From Halomonas sp. M20 (GTDB lineage Bacteria > Pseudomonadota > Gammaproteobacteria > Pseudomonadales > Halomonadaceae), in the NCBI RefSeq assembly GCF_020622265.1, contig NZ_JACNMQ010000003.1, positions 372,001-436,000 on the forward strand: a stretch of DNA of 64,000 nt, written 5' to 3'. Numbering within the stretch: position 1 is the first letter of the stretch; each line of letters begins with the position of its first letter. The position numbers were made by a program, and so were the translations under genes. Under the pieces are notes generated by a model that ran no database searches, had not been told where the DNA came from, and saw only the letters and a program-made list of their open reading frames with translations. This document shows, piece after piece, positions 55,955 to 64,000 of the stretch.

Positions 55955-56074
55955 TCATGCCAGTAAACCTGCAATGCTGCCACGTTCCGGCGTATTGATC
56001 ACGCTATGCTCGCAAATGGTGGCTTCGATCAGTGTAACGGGATTGATATCGAACATTGGATTGAATAGCTCCAA
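55955..56074 (-). pseudogene. mtnA: Remnant of mtnA (C-terminal ~39 codons)
   Basis: The minus strand encodes a short segment with NPMFDINPVTLIEATICEHS and a nearby stop after GSIAGLLA. This matches the conserved C-terminal end of methylthioribose-1-phosphate isomerase (NPxFDVTPxxLI…TExGV). Upstream (higher coordinates) the frame holds no MtnA sequence, so at least 90% of the gene is gone. In Pseudomonas aeruginosa, mtnA lies divergently beside mtaD-ubiG-mupP, which is the same place as here. The assignment rests on a short match, supported by position. Confidence 0.6.
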
Positions 56075-56186
56075 GTGGTGGTCGTCATTCACGCCTCTGC
56101 ATGGAGAAAAGGATGTCGCGCAGCGATACCGCAAAGGACGGCGAGAAATAGTAGAATGCTTCGCATGATACCGAAGGAGGACTGTA

Positions 56187-57539
56187 ATGCCATCCATCGC
56201 GACCCAGGAAGTCGAGTTACTGATTGAAGCCCGCTGGGTTCTACCGATGAGTGAAGGGCTGCCGGTGCTCGAAAACCACGCCATCGCTATCAAGGATGGC
56301 AGACTGCTGGGGCCTTGGCCGATTGAAGAGGCGCATGACTGCGTCACTGCCAAACGCAGGCTGCGTCTCGAGCATCATGCCCTGCTGCCGGGACTGATCA
56401 ATGCCCACAATCATGCCGGCATGAGCCTGATGCGAGGCTATGCGGATGATCTACCCTTGATGATCTGGCTCAACGAGCACATATGGCCCGCAGAGGCGAA
56501 ACATGTCTCCCCGGAATTCGTGGCGGATGGTACGCGCTTGGCGATGGCGGAGATGCTGCGCTCAGGCACCACCACCTTCGCCGACATGTATCTGGCTCCG
56601 GAAGCGGTCGGTACCGTACTCGAAGAGGGTCTCATGCGCGTACAGCTATGCACGCCGCTGATCGATTTTCCTACGCCCTGGGCCACGGATTTCAGCGCGG
56701 GTCTCGAGCTTACTCAGGCGCTGTTCGAACGTTACCGCCACCACCCCACGATCTCCCTGGCTTTCGGCCCTCACGCCCCCTATACCGTAAGCGACGACAG
56801 TCTGCAGCGATTAGGCGCAGTGCAAAAGCGACTGGGCCTTCCCATTCAGATGCATGTCCATGAAACTGCAGATGAAATCGAGCAGAGTCTGGCGCAATAC
56901 GGCAAACGCCCATTGAGACGATTATTCGAGTCAGGGCTGCTGGGCCCCCACTTCCAGGCGGTGCACATGACTCAGATCGACGACGACGATCTGGCTATCC
57001 TGCAGGAAAGTGGTGCCCAGGTGGTTCATTGCCCACAATCCAACCTGAAGTTAGCCAGCGGGTTCTGTCCGGTGGCACGCTTGCAGGAGGCCGGCGTCAA
57101 TGTGGCGCTGGGCACCGATGGCGCTGCCAGTAACAACGATCTGGACATGTTCGATGAGCTCAAGAGCGCTGCGTTACTGGCCAAGGGCGTGAGTGGCAGC
57201 GCTGCCGCCTTGCCCGCCATGGCGGCCCTGGCCATGGCGACTCGAGACGGTGCCCAAGCCCTTGGTATGGAGGATCGCATCGGCCAGCTCAGTCAAGGCT
57301 TTGCCGCGGACCTTATCGCCGTGGATCTACAGGCTGTCAATACGCTGCCGGTTCACAACCCGGCCTCCGCCATCGTGTATGCCATGAACAGCCGCCAGGT
57401 GAGTCATGTCTGGGTTGACGGTCAGTGCCGAGTCAATGATGGTGAACTAATGAATATCGATCTCGATCAACTCATCCCCATGGTCGCCGAGCATCAACGG
57501 GCCATGGCGGATATCTGCCAACCAGGAGAGGCGTCATGA
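56187..57539 (+). CDS. mtaD: 5-methylthioadenosine / S-adenosylhomocysteine deaminase (TRZ/ATZ family)
   Basis: A 450-residue metal-dependent amidohydrolase. Metal ligands are in INAHNHAGM (residues 71-79), HVHETADE and the later [11 protein letters not shown]. The family deaminates 5'-methylthioadenosine, S-adenosylhomocysteine and related adenosines. AAGGAGG precedes the ATG. It is followed by ubiG with a 4-base overlap and then mupP, an arrangement conserved in pseudomonads. The nearby mtnA remnant suggests that salvage of methylthioribose is altered in this organism. Confidence 0.9.
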   Translation: MPSIATQEVELLIEARWVLPMSEGLPVLENHAIAIKDGRLLGPWPIEEAHDCVTAKRRLRLEHHALLPGLINAHNHAGMSLMRGYADDLPLMIWLNEHIWPAEAKHVSPEFVADGTRLAMAEMLRSGTTTFADMYLAPEAVGTVLEEGLMRVQLCTPLIDFPTPWATDFSAGLELTQALFERYRHHPTISLAFGPHAPYTVSDDSLQRLGAVQKRLGLPIQMHVHETADEIEQSLAQYGKRPLRRLFESGLLGPHFQAVHMTQIDDDDLAILQESGAQVVHCPQSNLKLASGFCPVARLQEAGVNVALGTDGAASNNDLDMFDELKSAALLAKGVSGSAAALPAMAALAMATRDGAQALGMEDRIGQLSQGFAADLIAVDLQAVNTLPVHNPASAIVYAMNSRQVSHVWVDGQCRVNDGELMNIDLDQLIPMVAEHQRAMADICQPGEAS

Positions 57540-58273
57540 ACCCAGCGCAACATACAAGCAAAGACCCCCGGGGCAATGTGGATCAGTCCGAAATTGCCAA
57601 GTTCGATGCCCTTGGCAGCAGCTGGTGGGATCGAGACGGCGATTCCAAGCCCCTGCATGATATCAATCCGCTGCGGCTGGATTTCATCGACAGCCGCGCC
57701 GGCCTGGCGGGCAAACAGGTGATCGATGTGGGTTGCGGTGGCGGCATACTGAGCGAAGCCATGGCGCACCGGGGAGCCAAGGTCACCGGTATCGACATGG
57801 GCGAAGCGCCCCTGGCCGCGGCCAGGCTGCATCAGGAAGGGACTGGTGCCAACGTGGCGTATCGCCAGGCAAGTGCAGAAGAAATGGCCGAAGCACATGC
57901 GGGCGAGTTCGACGTGGTCACGTGCTTGGAAATGCTCGAGCATGTACCGGATCCCGCCGCAATCGTGCGAGCGTGCACCACTCTGGTAAAACCTGGCGGC
58001 CATGTTTTCTTCTCGACCATCAATCGCAATCCCAAGGCCTATGCCTTTGCGATACTTGGGGCTGAATACTTCCTGGGACTTCTGCCCAAGGGAACCCATG
58101 AGTATCGCAAGTTCATACGTCCTTCGGAGCTTTCCACCTGGTGTCGCGCCACGGGGTTGCGGGTTCGCGAACAGACCGGGCTGACCTACAACCCGGTGAC
58201 GCGGCATTATCGTCTGAATGCTCGCGACGTCACCGTCAACTACATGATGCACTGCTCTCTGGAGGCGCTGTGA
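57536..58273 (+). CDS. ubiG: Ubiquinone biosynthesis O-methyltransferase UbiG
   Basis: A 245-residue SAM-dependent methyltransferase that carries out both O-methylations of ubiquinone synthesis. Class I SAM motif [16 protein letters not shown] lies near residues 62-77, and post-motifs include [13 protein letters not shown]. The N-terminal [17 protein letters not shown] is diagnostic of UbiG. It overlaps mtaD by ATGA and mupP by GTGA, so the three are one translationally coupled operon. Confidence 0.96.
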   Translation: MNPAQHTSKDPRGNVDQSEIAKFDALGSSWWDRDGDSKPLHDINPLRLDFIDSRAGLAGKQVIDVGCGGGILSEAMAHRGAKVTGIDMGEAPLAAARLHQEGTGANVAYRQASAEEMAEAHAGEFDVVTCLEMLEHVPDPAAIVRACTTLVKPGGHVFFSTINRNPKAYAFAILGAEYFLGLLPKGTHEYRKFIRPSELSTWCRATGLRVREQTGLTYNPVTRHYRLNARDVTVNYMMHCSLEAL

Positions 58274-58950
58274 CGGCTCCTTCTCTAGCCCGCCCCCAGG
58301 CGTTGTTGTTCGATCTCGATGGTACCTTGATCGATACCGCGCCGGATCTGGCCCGGGCTACCAACGCATTGCGCGATCATCATGGGCTCGAAGCGCTACC
58401 CTTCGAGACGATTCGACCTGAGGTCTCCAATGGCGGCAGTGCCCTGGTTACCCTCGCGCTGGGCCTGGAGCAGGATCACCCTGAACACGCCTCGGCCCGA
58501 GCGTATCTGCTGGATGCCTACGGCCAAGGTGTTGCCATCGATAGTCGGGTGTTCAACGGTCTGGAGCGCTTGCTCGAATACTGGGCCCGTCCGCCCCGGA
58601 GCTGGGGCATCGTCACCAACAAGCCGCGAGCCTATGCCGCTCCGCTGGTCGATGCCCTTGGCCTGCATCCCGGGGTGCTACTTTGCGCCGACGACTTACC
58701 GGTGCGCAAGCCGAACCCCGAACCGCTCTGGGAGGCGGCAAGACGTCTTGATGTTGCGGCACAAGCGTGCTGGTACATTGGCGATCACATTCGCGACATG
58801 CAGGCGGCACGGGCCGCGGGCATGCGCGCCATCGCCGTGGGTTATGGCTATATCGATGAGGACGAAGATCGGCAGAGCTGGAATGCGGATCAATGGTTTG
58901 AACGACCAAGCGATCTGGTGGTCGCTTTACTGGAAGATGAAACTCACTAG
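58270..58950 (+). CDS. mupP: HAD phosphatase, N-acetylmuramate 6-phosphate phosphatase MupP-like
   Basis: A 226-residue phosphoglycolate-phosphatase-like HAD enzyme with nucleophile D15 and D17 ([12 protein letters not shown]), motif II in GIVTNKP and motif III in [12 protein letters not shown]. In Pseudomonas the ubiG-adjacent member is MupP, which dephosphorylates N-acetylmuramic acid 6-phosphate in cell-wall recycling. The name relies on that synteny; phosphoglycolate phosphatase is the alternative. The start is GTG 58270, overlapping the ubiG stop, with GGAGGC upstream. The TAG stop is formed by the TA border and first base of a MITE-like element. Confidence 0.85.
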   Translation: MTAPSLARPQALLFDLDGTLIDTAPDLARATNALRDHHGLEALPFETIRPEVSNGGSALVTLALGLEQDHPEHASARAYLLDAYGQGVAIDSRVFNGLERLLEYWARPPRSWGIVTNKPRAYAAPLVDALGLHPGVLLCADDLPVRKPNPEPLWEAARRLDVAAQACWYIGDHIRDMQAARAAGMRAIAVGYGYIDEDEDRQSWNADQWFERPSDLVVALLEDETH

Positions 58951-59214
58951 GGCCTGTTGACGTTTCATTCACGGCCGCGCTGGCGCCAGTTTTTATTCGG
59001 GGCAAGGCAGTAGGAGAGACATTTGGTTATTCCAAATGAACGACGACTAACGCAGCAGCGGATAAAAACTGGCCCAGCCCTTCGGGTTGCGCAGCAAAAA
59101 ACGCCATTCTGCGTTGCGAAGCTTGAAAAGGGAATAACCCTCCCCTGCGCTTCGCGCCTTGACTGACACTTTTTGATGCAGCAACGCGGTTCGCGATGAA
59201 ACGTCAACAGGCCC
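58950..59214. mobile_element. TA-flanked MITE-like element between mupP and yciK
   Basis: A 265-bp element bounded by perfect 19-bp terminal inverted repeats (GGGCCTGTTGACGTTTCAT at 58950-58968 and its complement at 59196-59214), with TA on both sides (58948-58949, 59215-59216). Inside are two further nested symmetries: CCAGTTTTTAT (58986-58996) / ATAAAAACTGG (59062-59072) and CATTTGG (59020-59026) / CCAAATG (59032-59038). There is no transposase. TA duplication and short inverted ends fit a MITE mobilised by an IS630/Tc1-type transposase. Confidence 0.8.
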
Positions 59215-59230
59215 TACCGAACCCGTCATG

Positions 59231-59256
59231 AAAGACGCCTCCAGGCGGAGGCGTCT
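59231..59256. terminator. Terminator between mupP and yciK
   Basis: AGACGCCTCC and GGAGGCGTCT form a 10-bp perfect stem with a 4-base loop. It lies in the convergent gap beyond the MITE. On the minus strand it ends in TTT; it probably terminates yciK and once served mupP too. Confidence 0.7.
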
Positions 59257-59272
59257 CTTATCGATCACTCGA

Positions 59273-60037
59273 TCATTGCTTGGGCGGCTGCGCATCGAAA
59301 CGCTCACCGCTGTGGCCGCTACTCTCCGGCCCCATCAGCCATAGATAGGTAGGCATGATGTCCTCTGGAGTGCGTAAAACGCCAGGGTCTTCCGCGGGAA
59401 ATGCCGTCTTGCGCATTTGAGTGCGGGTAGCACCCGGATTGAGGCTGTTGACACGGATGGAGGTCAGGTTATCGAGTTCATCCGCCAACACTTCCACGAA
59501 ACCTTCCGTCGCGAACTTTGAAACAGAATAGGCGCCCCAGTAGGCGCGTCCCTTGCGGCCGACACCCGAGGAGGTAAAGATTACCGAGGCATCCGAGGAT
59601 GCCTTGAGCAGCGGCAACAACGACTGGGTCATCCAGATCGGCCCATTGATGTTGACCTGCATCACCTGCTCCCACAACTCGGGGTTGTAGTTCTCGAAGG
59701 GCGTGATGCGCCCCAGTAATCCCGCATTGTGCAGGATACCGTCAAGCCGGCCAAACTCCTGATCAAGCGTTTCGGCCATATCCCGGTAATCCTTGAGTGT
59801 CGCCCCTTCGAAATTCAAGGGAAAGATGGCCGGTTGCGGGCTACCCTGCTGCTCGATTTCGTCATAGACTTTTTCGAGCTTGGAAATGGTGCGCCCAAGC
59901 AGAATTACCGTTGCACCATGGCGGGCATACGTCAGCGCAGCTACGCGCCCGATACCATCCCCGGCCCCTGTCACCAGAATGATTTTGTCATTTAGCAGAT
60001 CGGCGGGTGCCTGATAATCAAGCTTGTCCGTCATCAT
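59273..60037 (-). CDS. yciK: YciK-family short-chain dehydrogenase
   Basis: A 254-residue classical SDR. The NAD(P) motif TGAGDGIGR is at about residues 23-31, NAG at about 104-106, catalytic Ser in FTSSGVG and YSVSKFA (Tyr-x-x-x-Lys) at about 170-176. YciK homologues are reported as oxidoreductases of unclear substrate. In pseudomonads it follows mupP on the same strand; here it is inverted relative to mupP, with a MITE in the gap. AAGGAGTC precedes ATG; the next codon is also ATG. Confidence 0.88.
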   Translation of the reverse strand: MMTDKLDYQAPADLLNDKIILVTGAGDGIGRVAALTYARHGATVILLGRTISKLEKVYDEIEQQGSPQPAIFPLNFEGATLKDYRDMAETLDQEFGRLDGILHNAGLLGRITPFENYNPELWEQVMQVNINGPIWMTQSLLPLLKASSDASVIFTSSGVGRKGRAYWGAYSVSKFATEGFVEVLADELDNLTSIRVNSLNPGATRTQMRKTAFPAEDPGVLRTPEDIMPTYLWLMGPESSGHSGERFDAQPPKQ

Positions 60038-60064
60038 GACTCCTTGATGCTTCGAGTAATTTGC

Positions 60065-60826
60065 TTAAAGTCCCGATTGATTCATGAAATCCGCGGCCAT
60101 GCTGGCAGCATTGCTTTGCGGAAACTCCTGACGCACGCGAGCCAACAACTTCTTGCTTTCATCCGGCTGCCCCTGGCGTGCCTTCAGCAGACCCAGCTTA
60201 TACAGGGCATCCGGCATCTTGTTGCTCTGGGGATAGTCTTCAATGACGCGATTGAACGACTGGGCGGCGGGTTCGAGCTCGGAGCGACTGGAGTAGAGCT
60301 CGCCCAGCCAATAATAGGCATTGGCGCGTAGCGGGGAGTCTGGATACTCATTGACGAAGGCCTCGAAATCCTCGACGGCAACATCGAAATCTCGCGCCTG
60401 CACTTTCTGAAACGCTGCCTGGTACGCTTGCTGAGCGTTACTCTGGCTGTTATTTCCAGAAGTGCTGCCAGGCGCTGGGTTGGCCGGCGCTTCCTGGGTG
60501 GCCTCGGTAGCTCGCGGAGCCGGACTACCACTCTGGGTCGTACGTTGTTCCAGATCGAGATAACGCTCTTGAGCAAGCTGTTTTTGCTGTTCGAGTTGAT
60601 AGCGCAACTCTTCGATCTGACCACGCAACTCTTGAATCTGACGCTCGTTCTCCTGAAGCTGGTTGAGTATCCTCAGATTCGCGCCGGCAGACGCCCCTCT
60701 TGCCTGGGTATTCTGATAGAAGTTGTTCGATCCCGATGAGAGATCTTGCACCGTTGGAGCGGCCCCTACGGACAGCGGGAGCAACAATGCTCCCGCGCCG
60801 CACAGCCTTTTCAGACCGTGTTTCAT
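60065..60826 (-). CDS. cpoB: Cell division coordinator CpoB (Tol-Pal-associated, YbgF)
   Basis: A 253-residue periplasmic protein: a signal peptide (about 1-22), a coiled coil (about 50-92) that trimerises, a Pro/Ser-rich linker and three TPR repeats (about 130-245). In E. coli CpoB links peptidoglycan synthesis with outer-membrane constriction through PBP1B and TolA. It is last in the tol-pal cluster, 21 bp from pal. Confidence 0.93.
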   Translation of the reverse strand: MKHGLKRLCGAGALLLPLSVGAAPTVQDLSSGSNNFYQNTQARGASAGANLRILNQLQENERQIQELRGQIEELRYQLEQQKQLAQERYLDLEQRTTQSGSPAPRATEATQEAPANPAPGSTSGNNSQSNAQQAYQAAFQKVQARDFDVAVEDFEAFVNEYPDSPLRANAYYWLGELYSSRSELEPAAQSFNRVIEDYPQSNKMPDALYKLGLLKARQGQPDESKKLLARVRQEFPQSNAASMAADFMNQSGL

Positions 60827-60847
60827 GATTGACTCCGTAGCAACAGC

Positions 60848-61402
60848 TTAGTAATCGAAGACTACGCGACGATTCTGCGCGTAGGCGTCCTCGGAATGCC
60901 CATCGACTGCGGGACGTTCTTCACCATAGCTGACGATTTCAATTTGAGAATCGTTGACGCCTTGCACGGCAAGATAGCGCTCTACCGCTTTGGCGCGACG
61001 CTCGCCCAAACCTAGATTGTATTCGCGCGTGCCACGCTCGTCACCGTGACCTTGAAGTATTACCTTGGCATTCGGGTTCGAACGCAAGTACTGGGCATTC
61101 GCGTTCAATGTAGACTCGAATTCCGGCCGAATGGTTTCTTTATCATAGTCGAAATAGATGGTGCGCTGTTGGGGAACGCGTTCTTGACCTTGACCTTGCA
61201 TGCCTTGGCCTTGTCCCTGCATGCCCTGTCCTTGCCCCATGCCAGTGCCGCCAACCTGTCCCGTGGTTGTTCCCTGCCCCCCGGCGCCACCGGCGCTACC
61301 ATCCATGCTGCCATCCTGGGTTCCGCCAGTGCTGGAACAGCCCGCCACGAATGCGAGTGCCACGACGACAATCAGACTCTTTACGTAGTTATTGAACTGC
61401 AT
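60848..61402 (-). CDS. pal: Peptidoglycan-associated lipoprotein Pal
   Basis: A 184-residue lipoprotein with lipobox VAGC (about residue 21) and a C-terminal OmpA-like peptidoglycan-binding domain (about 75-184, including the DxxxxR-type GERRAKAVERYL and NRRVVF). The linker (about 25-72) is unusually long and low-complexity, with repeated GQGQGMQ units. Pal anchors the outer membrane to peptidoglycan and interacts with TolB. AAGGAG supports ATG 61402 (MQFNNYVK); the upstream extension overlaps tolB. Confidence 0.95.
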   Translation of the reverse strand: MQFNNYVKSLIVVVALAFVAGCSSTGGTQDGSMDGSAGGAGGQGTTTGQVGGTGMGQGQGMQGQGQGMQGQGQERVPQQRTIYFDYDKETIRPEFESTLNANAQYLRSNPNAKVILQGHGDERGTREYNLGLGERRAKAVERYLAVQGVNDSQIEIVSYGEERPAVDGHSEDAYAQNRRVVFDY

Positions 61403-61443
61403 TATTAACTCCTTATTCGGAATCGAAATGACGCGATTATTTT

Positions 61444-62733
61444 TTAATTGAGAAATGGCGACCAAGCGGGTTCGCGCACATCGCCTTGGGCGGATGGCAA
61501 ACGATAAGACGCTTTGCCATCCGCGGACACCACACCCAGAACACCTCGGTTACCTTCCTGGGTAGCGAAGATTATCATGCTCCCGTTCGGCGCAACACTA
61601 GGCGACTCATCCCAGCGAGTGTCGGTCAAAACCGTCAAGCGATCGGTCTTCATGTCTTTCCTGGCAACATGATAACCATCGCTGGCACGGTGAATCATGA
61701 ATATGTCCTCACCGATGGGAGAAAAGCGCCCTCTCGAGTTGTAATTACCGGTGAAGGTGATTCTTTTTGCCTCGCCACTGGAAAGATCATAACGGTAGAG
61801 CTGAGGGCCACCACTGCGGTCGGAAGTGAATAGAATACTCTCTCCATCCGGCGACCAGTCCGGCTCTGTATCGATAGCTGAATTATTGGTTAAGCGTTGA
61901 AAATTACCGGCAGCAATATCCAGGGTGTAAATCTCGGGCTGCCCGTCCTTGGAAAGCGACATGGCTAGTTTGCGTCCATCCGGTGACCAGGTTGCTGCAC
62001 CATTGATGCCTTCAAAAGAAGTCACCTGAACGCGCTGACTATTAGCCAGGTTCTGAACATATATGGCAGGCCGACCCGTCTCGAAGGATGTATAAGCAAG
62101 CTTGTTGCCATCCGGCGACCAGGCGGGTGACATGATGGGTTCATCGGAGGTCAGAATCCGCTGGCTGTTATGTCCATCCGCATCGGCAATGTGCAAACCA
62201 TAACGCCGATTATCTGCTGCGCCTTCCGCGGTAACATAGGCGATCTTGGTAGAGAAGGCGCCGCGAATGTCGGTCACTGCTTCGAAAATCTGATCGCTGA
62301 TGTAATGCGCCGCCGAACGCAATTGATTCTGACCGACGGTAACCACCTCACCCAGCATGCGGCGCTCACCGTAGATATCCAACAACTCGAATTGAATGCG
62401 ATAGTCGTTTCCCTCCGGAGTGACCTGACCCACGACCAGGTAGTTGCTATCCACTGCGCGCCAATCACGATAGTTGACCTGCTCGCTACTATGAGGCGTA
62501 GCAATCAGGGCGTTATCCGCAAGAGGAGAGAATTGACCGCTGTGCGCCAAATTGTTGCGCACGATTTCAGCAATATTCTCTGGCAGATTGGCTTGCCCTT
62601 GCTGGGCAAAGGGCACTATCGCAATGGGTACGGCACGATCGCTACCTTGAGTAATCTCGATTGTAAGATCGGCCTTGGCAAGCGTGCTGAGCATTAGCAG
62701 CAGGGCCGTCAGCATGGCGAACACGGGTTTCAT
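61444..62733 (-). CDS. tolB: Periplasmic Tol-Pal protein TolB
   Basis: A 429-residue periplasmic protein with a signal peptide (cleavage after AKA, about residue 21), an N-terminal TolB domain (about 25-160) and a six-bladed beta propeller built of WSPDG repeats (for example [24 protein letters not shown] and [12 protein letters not shown]). It binds Pal and the TolA C-terminus. ATG 62733 shares a base with the tolA stop (TGATG); a TTG one codon upstream is ignored. Confidence 0.95.
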   Translation of the reverse strand: MKPVFAMLTALLLMLSTLAKADLTIEITQGSDRAVPIAIVPFAQQGQANLPENIAEIVRNNLAHSGQFSPLADNALIATPHSSEQVNYRDWRAVDSNYLVVGQVTPEGNDYRIQFELLDIYGERRMLGEVVTVGQNQLRSAAHYISDQIFEAVTDIRGAFSTKIAYVTAEGAADNRRYGLHIADADGHNSQRILTSDEPIMSPAWSPDGNKLAYTSFETGRPAIYVQNLANSQRVQVTSFEGINGAATWSPDGRKLAMSLSKDGQPEIYTLDIAAGNFQRLTNNSAIDTEPDWSPDGESILFTSDRSGGPQLYRYDLSSGEAKRITFTGNYNSRGRFSPIGEDIFMIHRASDGYHVARKDMKTDRLTVLTDTRWDESPSVAPNGSMIIFATQEGNRGVLGVVSADGKASYRLPSAQGDVREPAWSPFLN

Positions 62734-63848
62734 CAACGGGCATCCTTGGGATTGAAGTTCAAATTGAATTGACGAAATTGTCGTTGAGCGGCGCCGGGTA
62801 GGTCGCGCATCTCGCGAAATGGCGACGCACGCTCCACTGCCTGCAGCACCGAGCGATCGAAGGCGGAGTTGCCGCTACTCTCGTTAATTGTAGCGCTGGC
62901 CAGCTCCCCGGTGGGCAATAGTTGAATGCGCACGGTAGCCTGTAACTGACCGCCGCTGGTCGGAGGTAGAATCCAGGCTTGCTCGATAGCGGCTCGCACC
63001 AGACTCTCGAAGCCGTTGGCGGCCTGCTCGGCCTGTTTGGCATTGGCAATGGACTCCGCTTCTCCAGCTATCATGCTCTCGAGAGACGATTGAGCAGCAC
63101 GTTTAGCCGCAGCGGCAGCTTCCTCGGCCTTGCGCCTGGCTTCTTCCTCTTTCTTGCGCTCGGCTTCGGCGGCGGCCTGTTTCTTGGCCTCCTCGGCCTT
63201 CTTGCGCTCAGCTTCGGCAGCGGCCTGCTTCTTGGCCTCTTCGGCCTTCTTGCGCTCGGCTTCGGCAGCGGCTTGTTTCTTGGCTTCCTCGGCCTTCTTG
63301 CGCTCGGCTTCGGCAGCGGCCTGCTTCTTGGCCTCTTCGGCTTTCTTGCGTTCGGCTTCGGCAGCGGCTTGCTTCCTGGCCTCTTCGGCCTTCTTACGCT
63401 CGGCTTCCAGTTGAACTTGCTTTTGGCGCTGCTGTTCACGCTGTTGGGCTTCTTGCTCAGCCTGCTGGGCACGGCGCTGAGCCTCGGCTTCGGCCTGCTG
63501 TCGTGCCTCCTCCCTCGCTCGCTGCTCGGCTTCCCTGGCAGCCTGAGCCTCGGCTTGCACTTGCGCTGCTTGCTCCTTGGCAGCTTCCTGTTCGGCCTGA
63601 CGCTGAGCCGCTTGTTCCTGCTCGGCTTGCTCGGCGCGTTGAGCGGCTGCCCGTGCCTCTTTCGCGCGCTGCGCCTGATCGGTAGTGGTCTCGGTGCTGA
63701 CTAACGTTGCTTGAACGATAGACGTACTACTTTCTTCAGGCTCACCGGCGGGCCAACGCATGGCGGCAACCAGCAGTACCACGACGTGTACGCCAACGGC
63801 CAGCAGTGTTGGTACTCCATAGCCTACTCGCTTTTCGTGTCTTGCCAT
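62733..63848 (-). CDS. tolA: Inner-membrane Tol-Pal protein TolA
   Basis: A 371-residue TolA: one membrane helix (about 12-31), a long Ala/Glu/Lys/Gln helical domain II (about 55-265) and a C-terminal domain III (about 270-371) that contacts TolB. Domain II includes five near-perfect 16-residue repeats (residues 152-231, [16 protein letters not shown]). TolA transmits proton-motive force from TolQR to Pal during division. Confidence 0.94.
   Translation of the reverse strand: MARHEKRVGYGVPTLLAVGVHVVVLLVAAMRWPAGEPEESSTSIVQATLVSTETTTDQAQRAKEARAAAQRAEQAEQEQAAQRQAEQEAAKEQAAQVQAEAQAAREAEQRAREEARQQAEAEAQRRAQQAEQEAQQREQQRQKQVQLEAERKKAEEARKQAAAEAERKKAEEAKKQAAAEAERKKAEEAKKQAAAEAERKKAEEAKKQAAAEAERKKAEEAKKQAAAEAERKKEEEARRKAEEAAAAAKRAAQSSLESMIAGEAESIANAKQAEQAANGFESLVRAAIEQAWILPPTSGGQLQATVRIQLLPTGELASATINESSGNSAFDRSVLQAVERASPFREMRDLPGAAQRQFRQFNLNFNPKDAR
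63156..63395 (-). repeat. Five 48-bp tandem repeats in tolA
   Basis: The region encodes five consecutive 16-residue units of domain II, the first with Arg for Lys at one position. The DNA units differ by a few synonymous bases. Such repeats can change copy number by slippage or recombination and alter the length of the TolA helix. Confidence 0.85.
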
Positions 63849-63857
63849 TCCGCGTCC

Positions 63858-64000
63858 TCAACTGTCGCCTGGAGGCGGATCCGAAATGAGCCCGACATTC
63901 GGCACTCCAGCAGTCTGCAAGGTACCCATCAATGTCACAACCTGGCCATAGGCGACATTACGGTCACCGCGGACCAGCACCGGCGTTTCCGGACGGCGTC
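63858..64000 (-). CDS. tolR: TolR, C-terminal part (continues beyond the window)
   Basis: The minus strand from base 64000 encodes RRPETPVLVRGDRNVAYGQV and on to GLISDPPPGDS before TGA (63860-63858). This is the C-terminal periplasmic domain of a TolR/ExbD protein, recognisable from VRGDxxVxYGxV and the Gly-Leu-Ile-x-Asp end. TolR forms the stator with TolQ. It lies 9 bp upstream of the tolA ATG in operon order, and the N-terminus is outside the window. Confidence 0.9.
   Translation of the reverse strand, partial: RRPETPVLVRGDRNVAYGQVVTLMGTLQTAGVPNVGLISDPPPGDS

Noticed and set aside
59047-59307. Minus-strand short ORFs within the MITE region
   Set aside because: They cross the terminal repeat and palindromes and have no recognisable domain; typical spurious ORFs in repeat DNA.
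63130-63414. Repetitive plus-strand ORF resembling a tandem-repeat protein or CRISPR-like array
   Set aside because: It is the opposite strand of the tolA helical repeats; units are contiguous with no spacers.

Overview
The window looks like chromosomal DNA of a moderately halophilic gammaproteobacterium, most likely Halomonas or a close relative in Halomonadaceae. The grounds are a complete ectABC ectoine operon whose products closely resemble those I remember from Halomonas elongata, a BCCT carrier beside a carnitine-degradation operon, a TRAP carrier, opgG, and gammaproteobacterial core genes (metH, nfuA, tamAB, tol-pal, ubiG-mupP). No tRNA, rRNA, CRISPR array or intact insertion sequence was recognised.

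Layout. 1-5.1 kb: end of a PfkB sugar kinase, then an aldehyde dehydrogenase / Tat-signal small subunit / GMC flavoprotein operon and a DGC-domain protein. 5.3-10.5 kb: a visibly AT-richer block with a LysR regulator convergent to a ureohydrolase-dctP-dctQ-dctM operon, probably uptake and hydrolysis of a guanidino acid. 10.9-15.1 kb: carnitine catabolism (cleavage enzyme, dehydrogenase, thioesterase, BCCT carrier). 15.2-22.5 kb: TauE-like exporter, an AraC regulator with its divergent alcohol dehydrogenase, ohr, and a succinate-semialdehyde-type dehydrogenase. This stretch carries a 669-bp duplication flanking about 1.7 kb of foreign DNA (an SDR-like gene and an IS110-family remnant). 22.6-28 kb: metH, nfuA, a haloacid dehalogenase. 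28-31.8 kb: a KfrA-like coiled-coil protein divergent from an orphan tyrosine recombinase, then a repeat-bearing PRC-barrel protein and a Ser/Glu-rich lipoprotein. 32-36.6 kb: sufE, and on the other strand a retropepsin-like lipoprotein, an inactive-transglutaminase membrane protein, an ATP-grasp ligase, hisI and yidD. 36.8-40.2 kb: an acyltransferase and opgG. 40.2-42.7 kb: ectABC. 42.8-45.7 kb: gorA, carbonic anhydrase, msrA. 45.8-52.8 kb: tamB, tamA, a coiled-coil membrane protein. 53-56 kb: sodB, a nucleotide-sugar dehydrogenase homologue with Ser in place of the catalytic Cys, galU, and a short mtnA remnant. 56.2-60 kb: mtaD-ubiG-mupP and convergent yciK, separated by a TA-flanked MITE-like element. 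60-64 kb: cpoB, pal, tolB, tolA, and the end of tolR.

The genes fit a salt-stressed heterotroph. Ectoine synthesis, carnitine uptake and periplasmic glucans deal with osmolarity. GorA, MsrA, Ohr and SodB deal with oxidative stress. TamAB and Tol-Pal maintain the envelope. The least understood group is the protease / inactive-transglutaminase / ATP-grasp locus, a widespread predicted peptide-ligation module without, as far as I know, an agreed function. The structural oddities most worth checking are the duplication around 16.5-19.6 kb, the recombinase/KfrA pair, the Cys-less UDP-sugar dehydrogenase, the mtnA remnant and the MITE.
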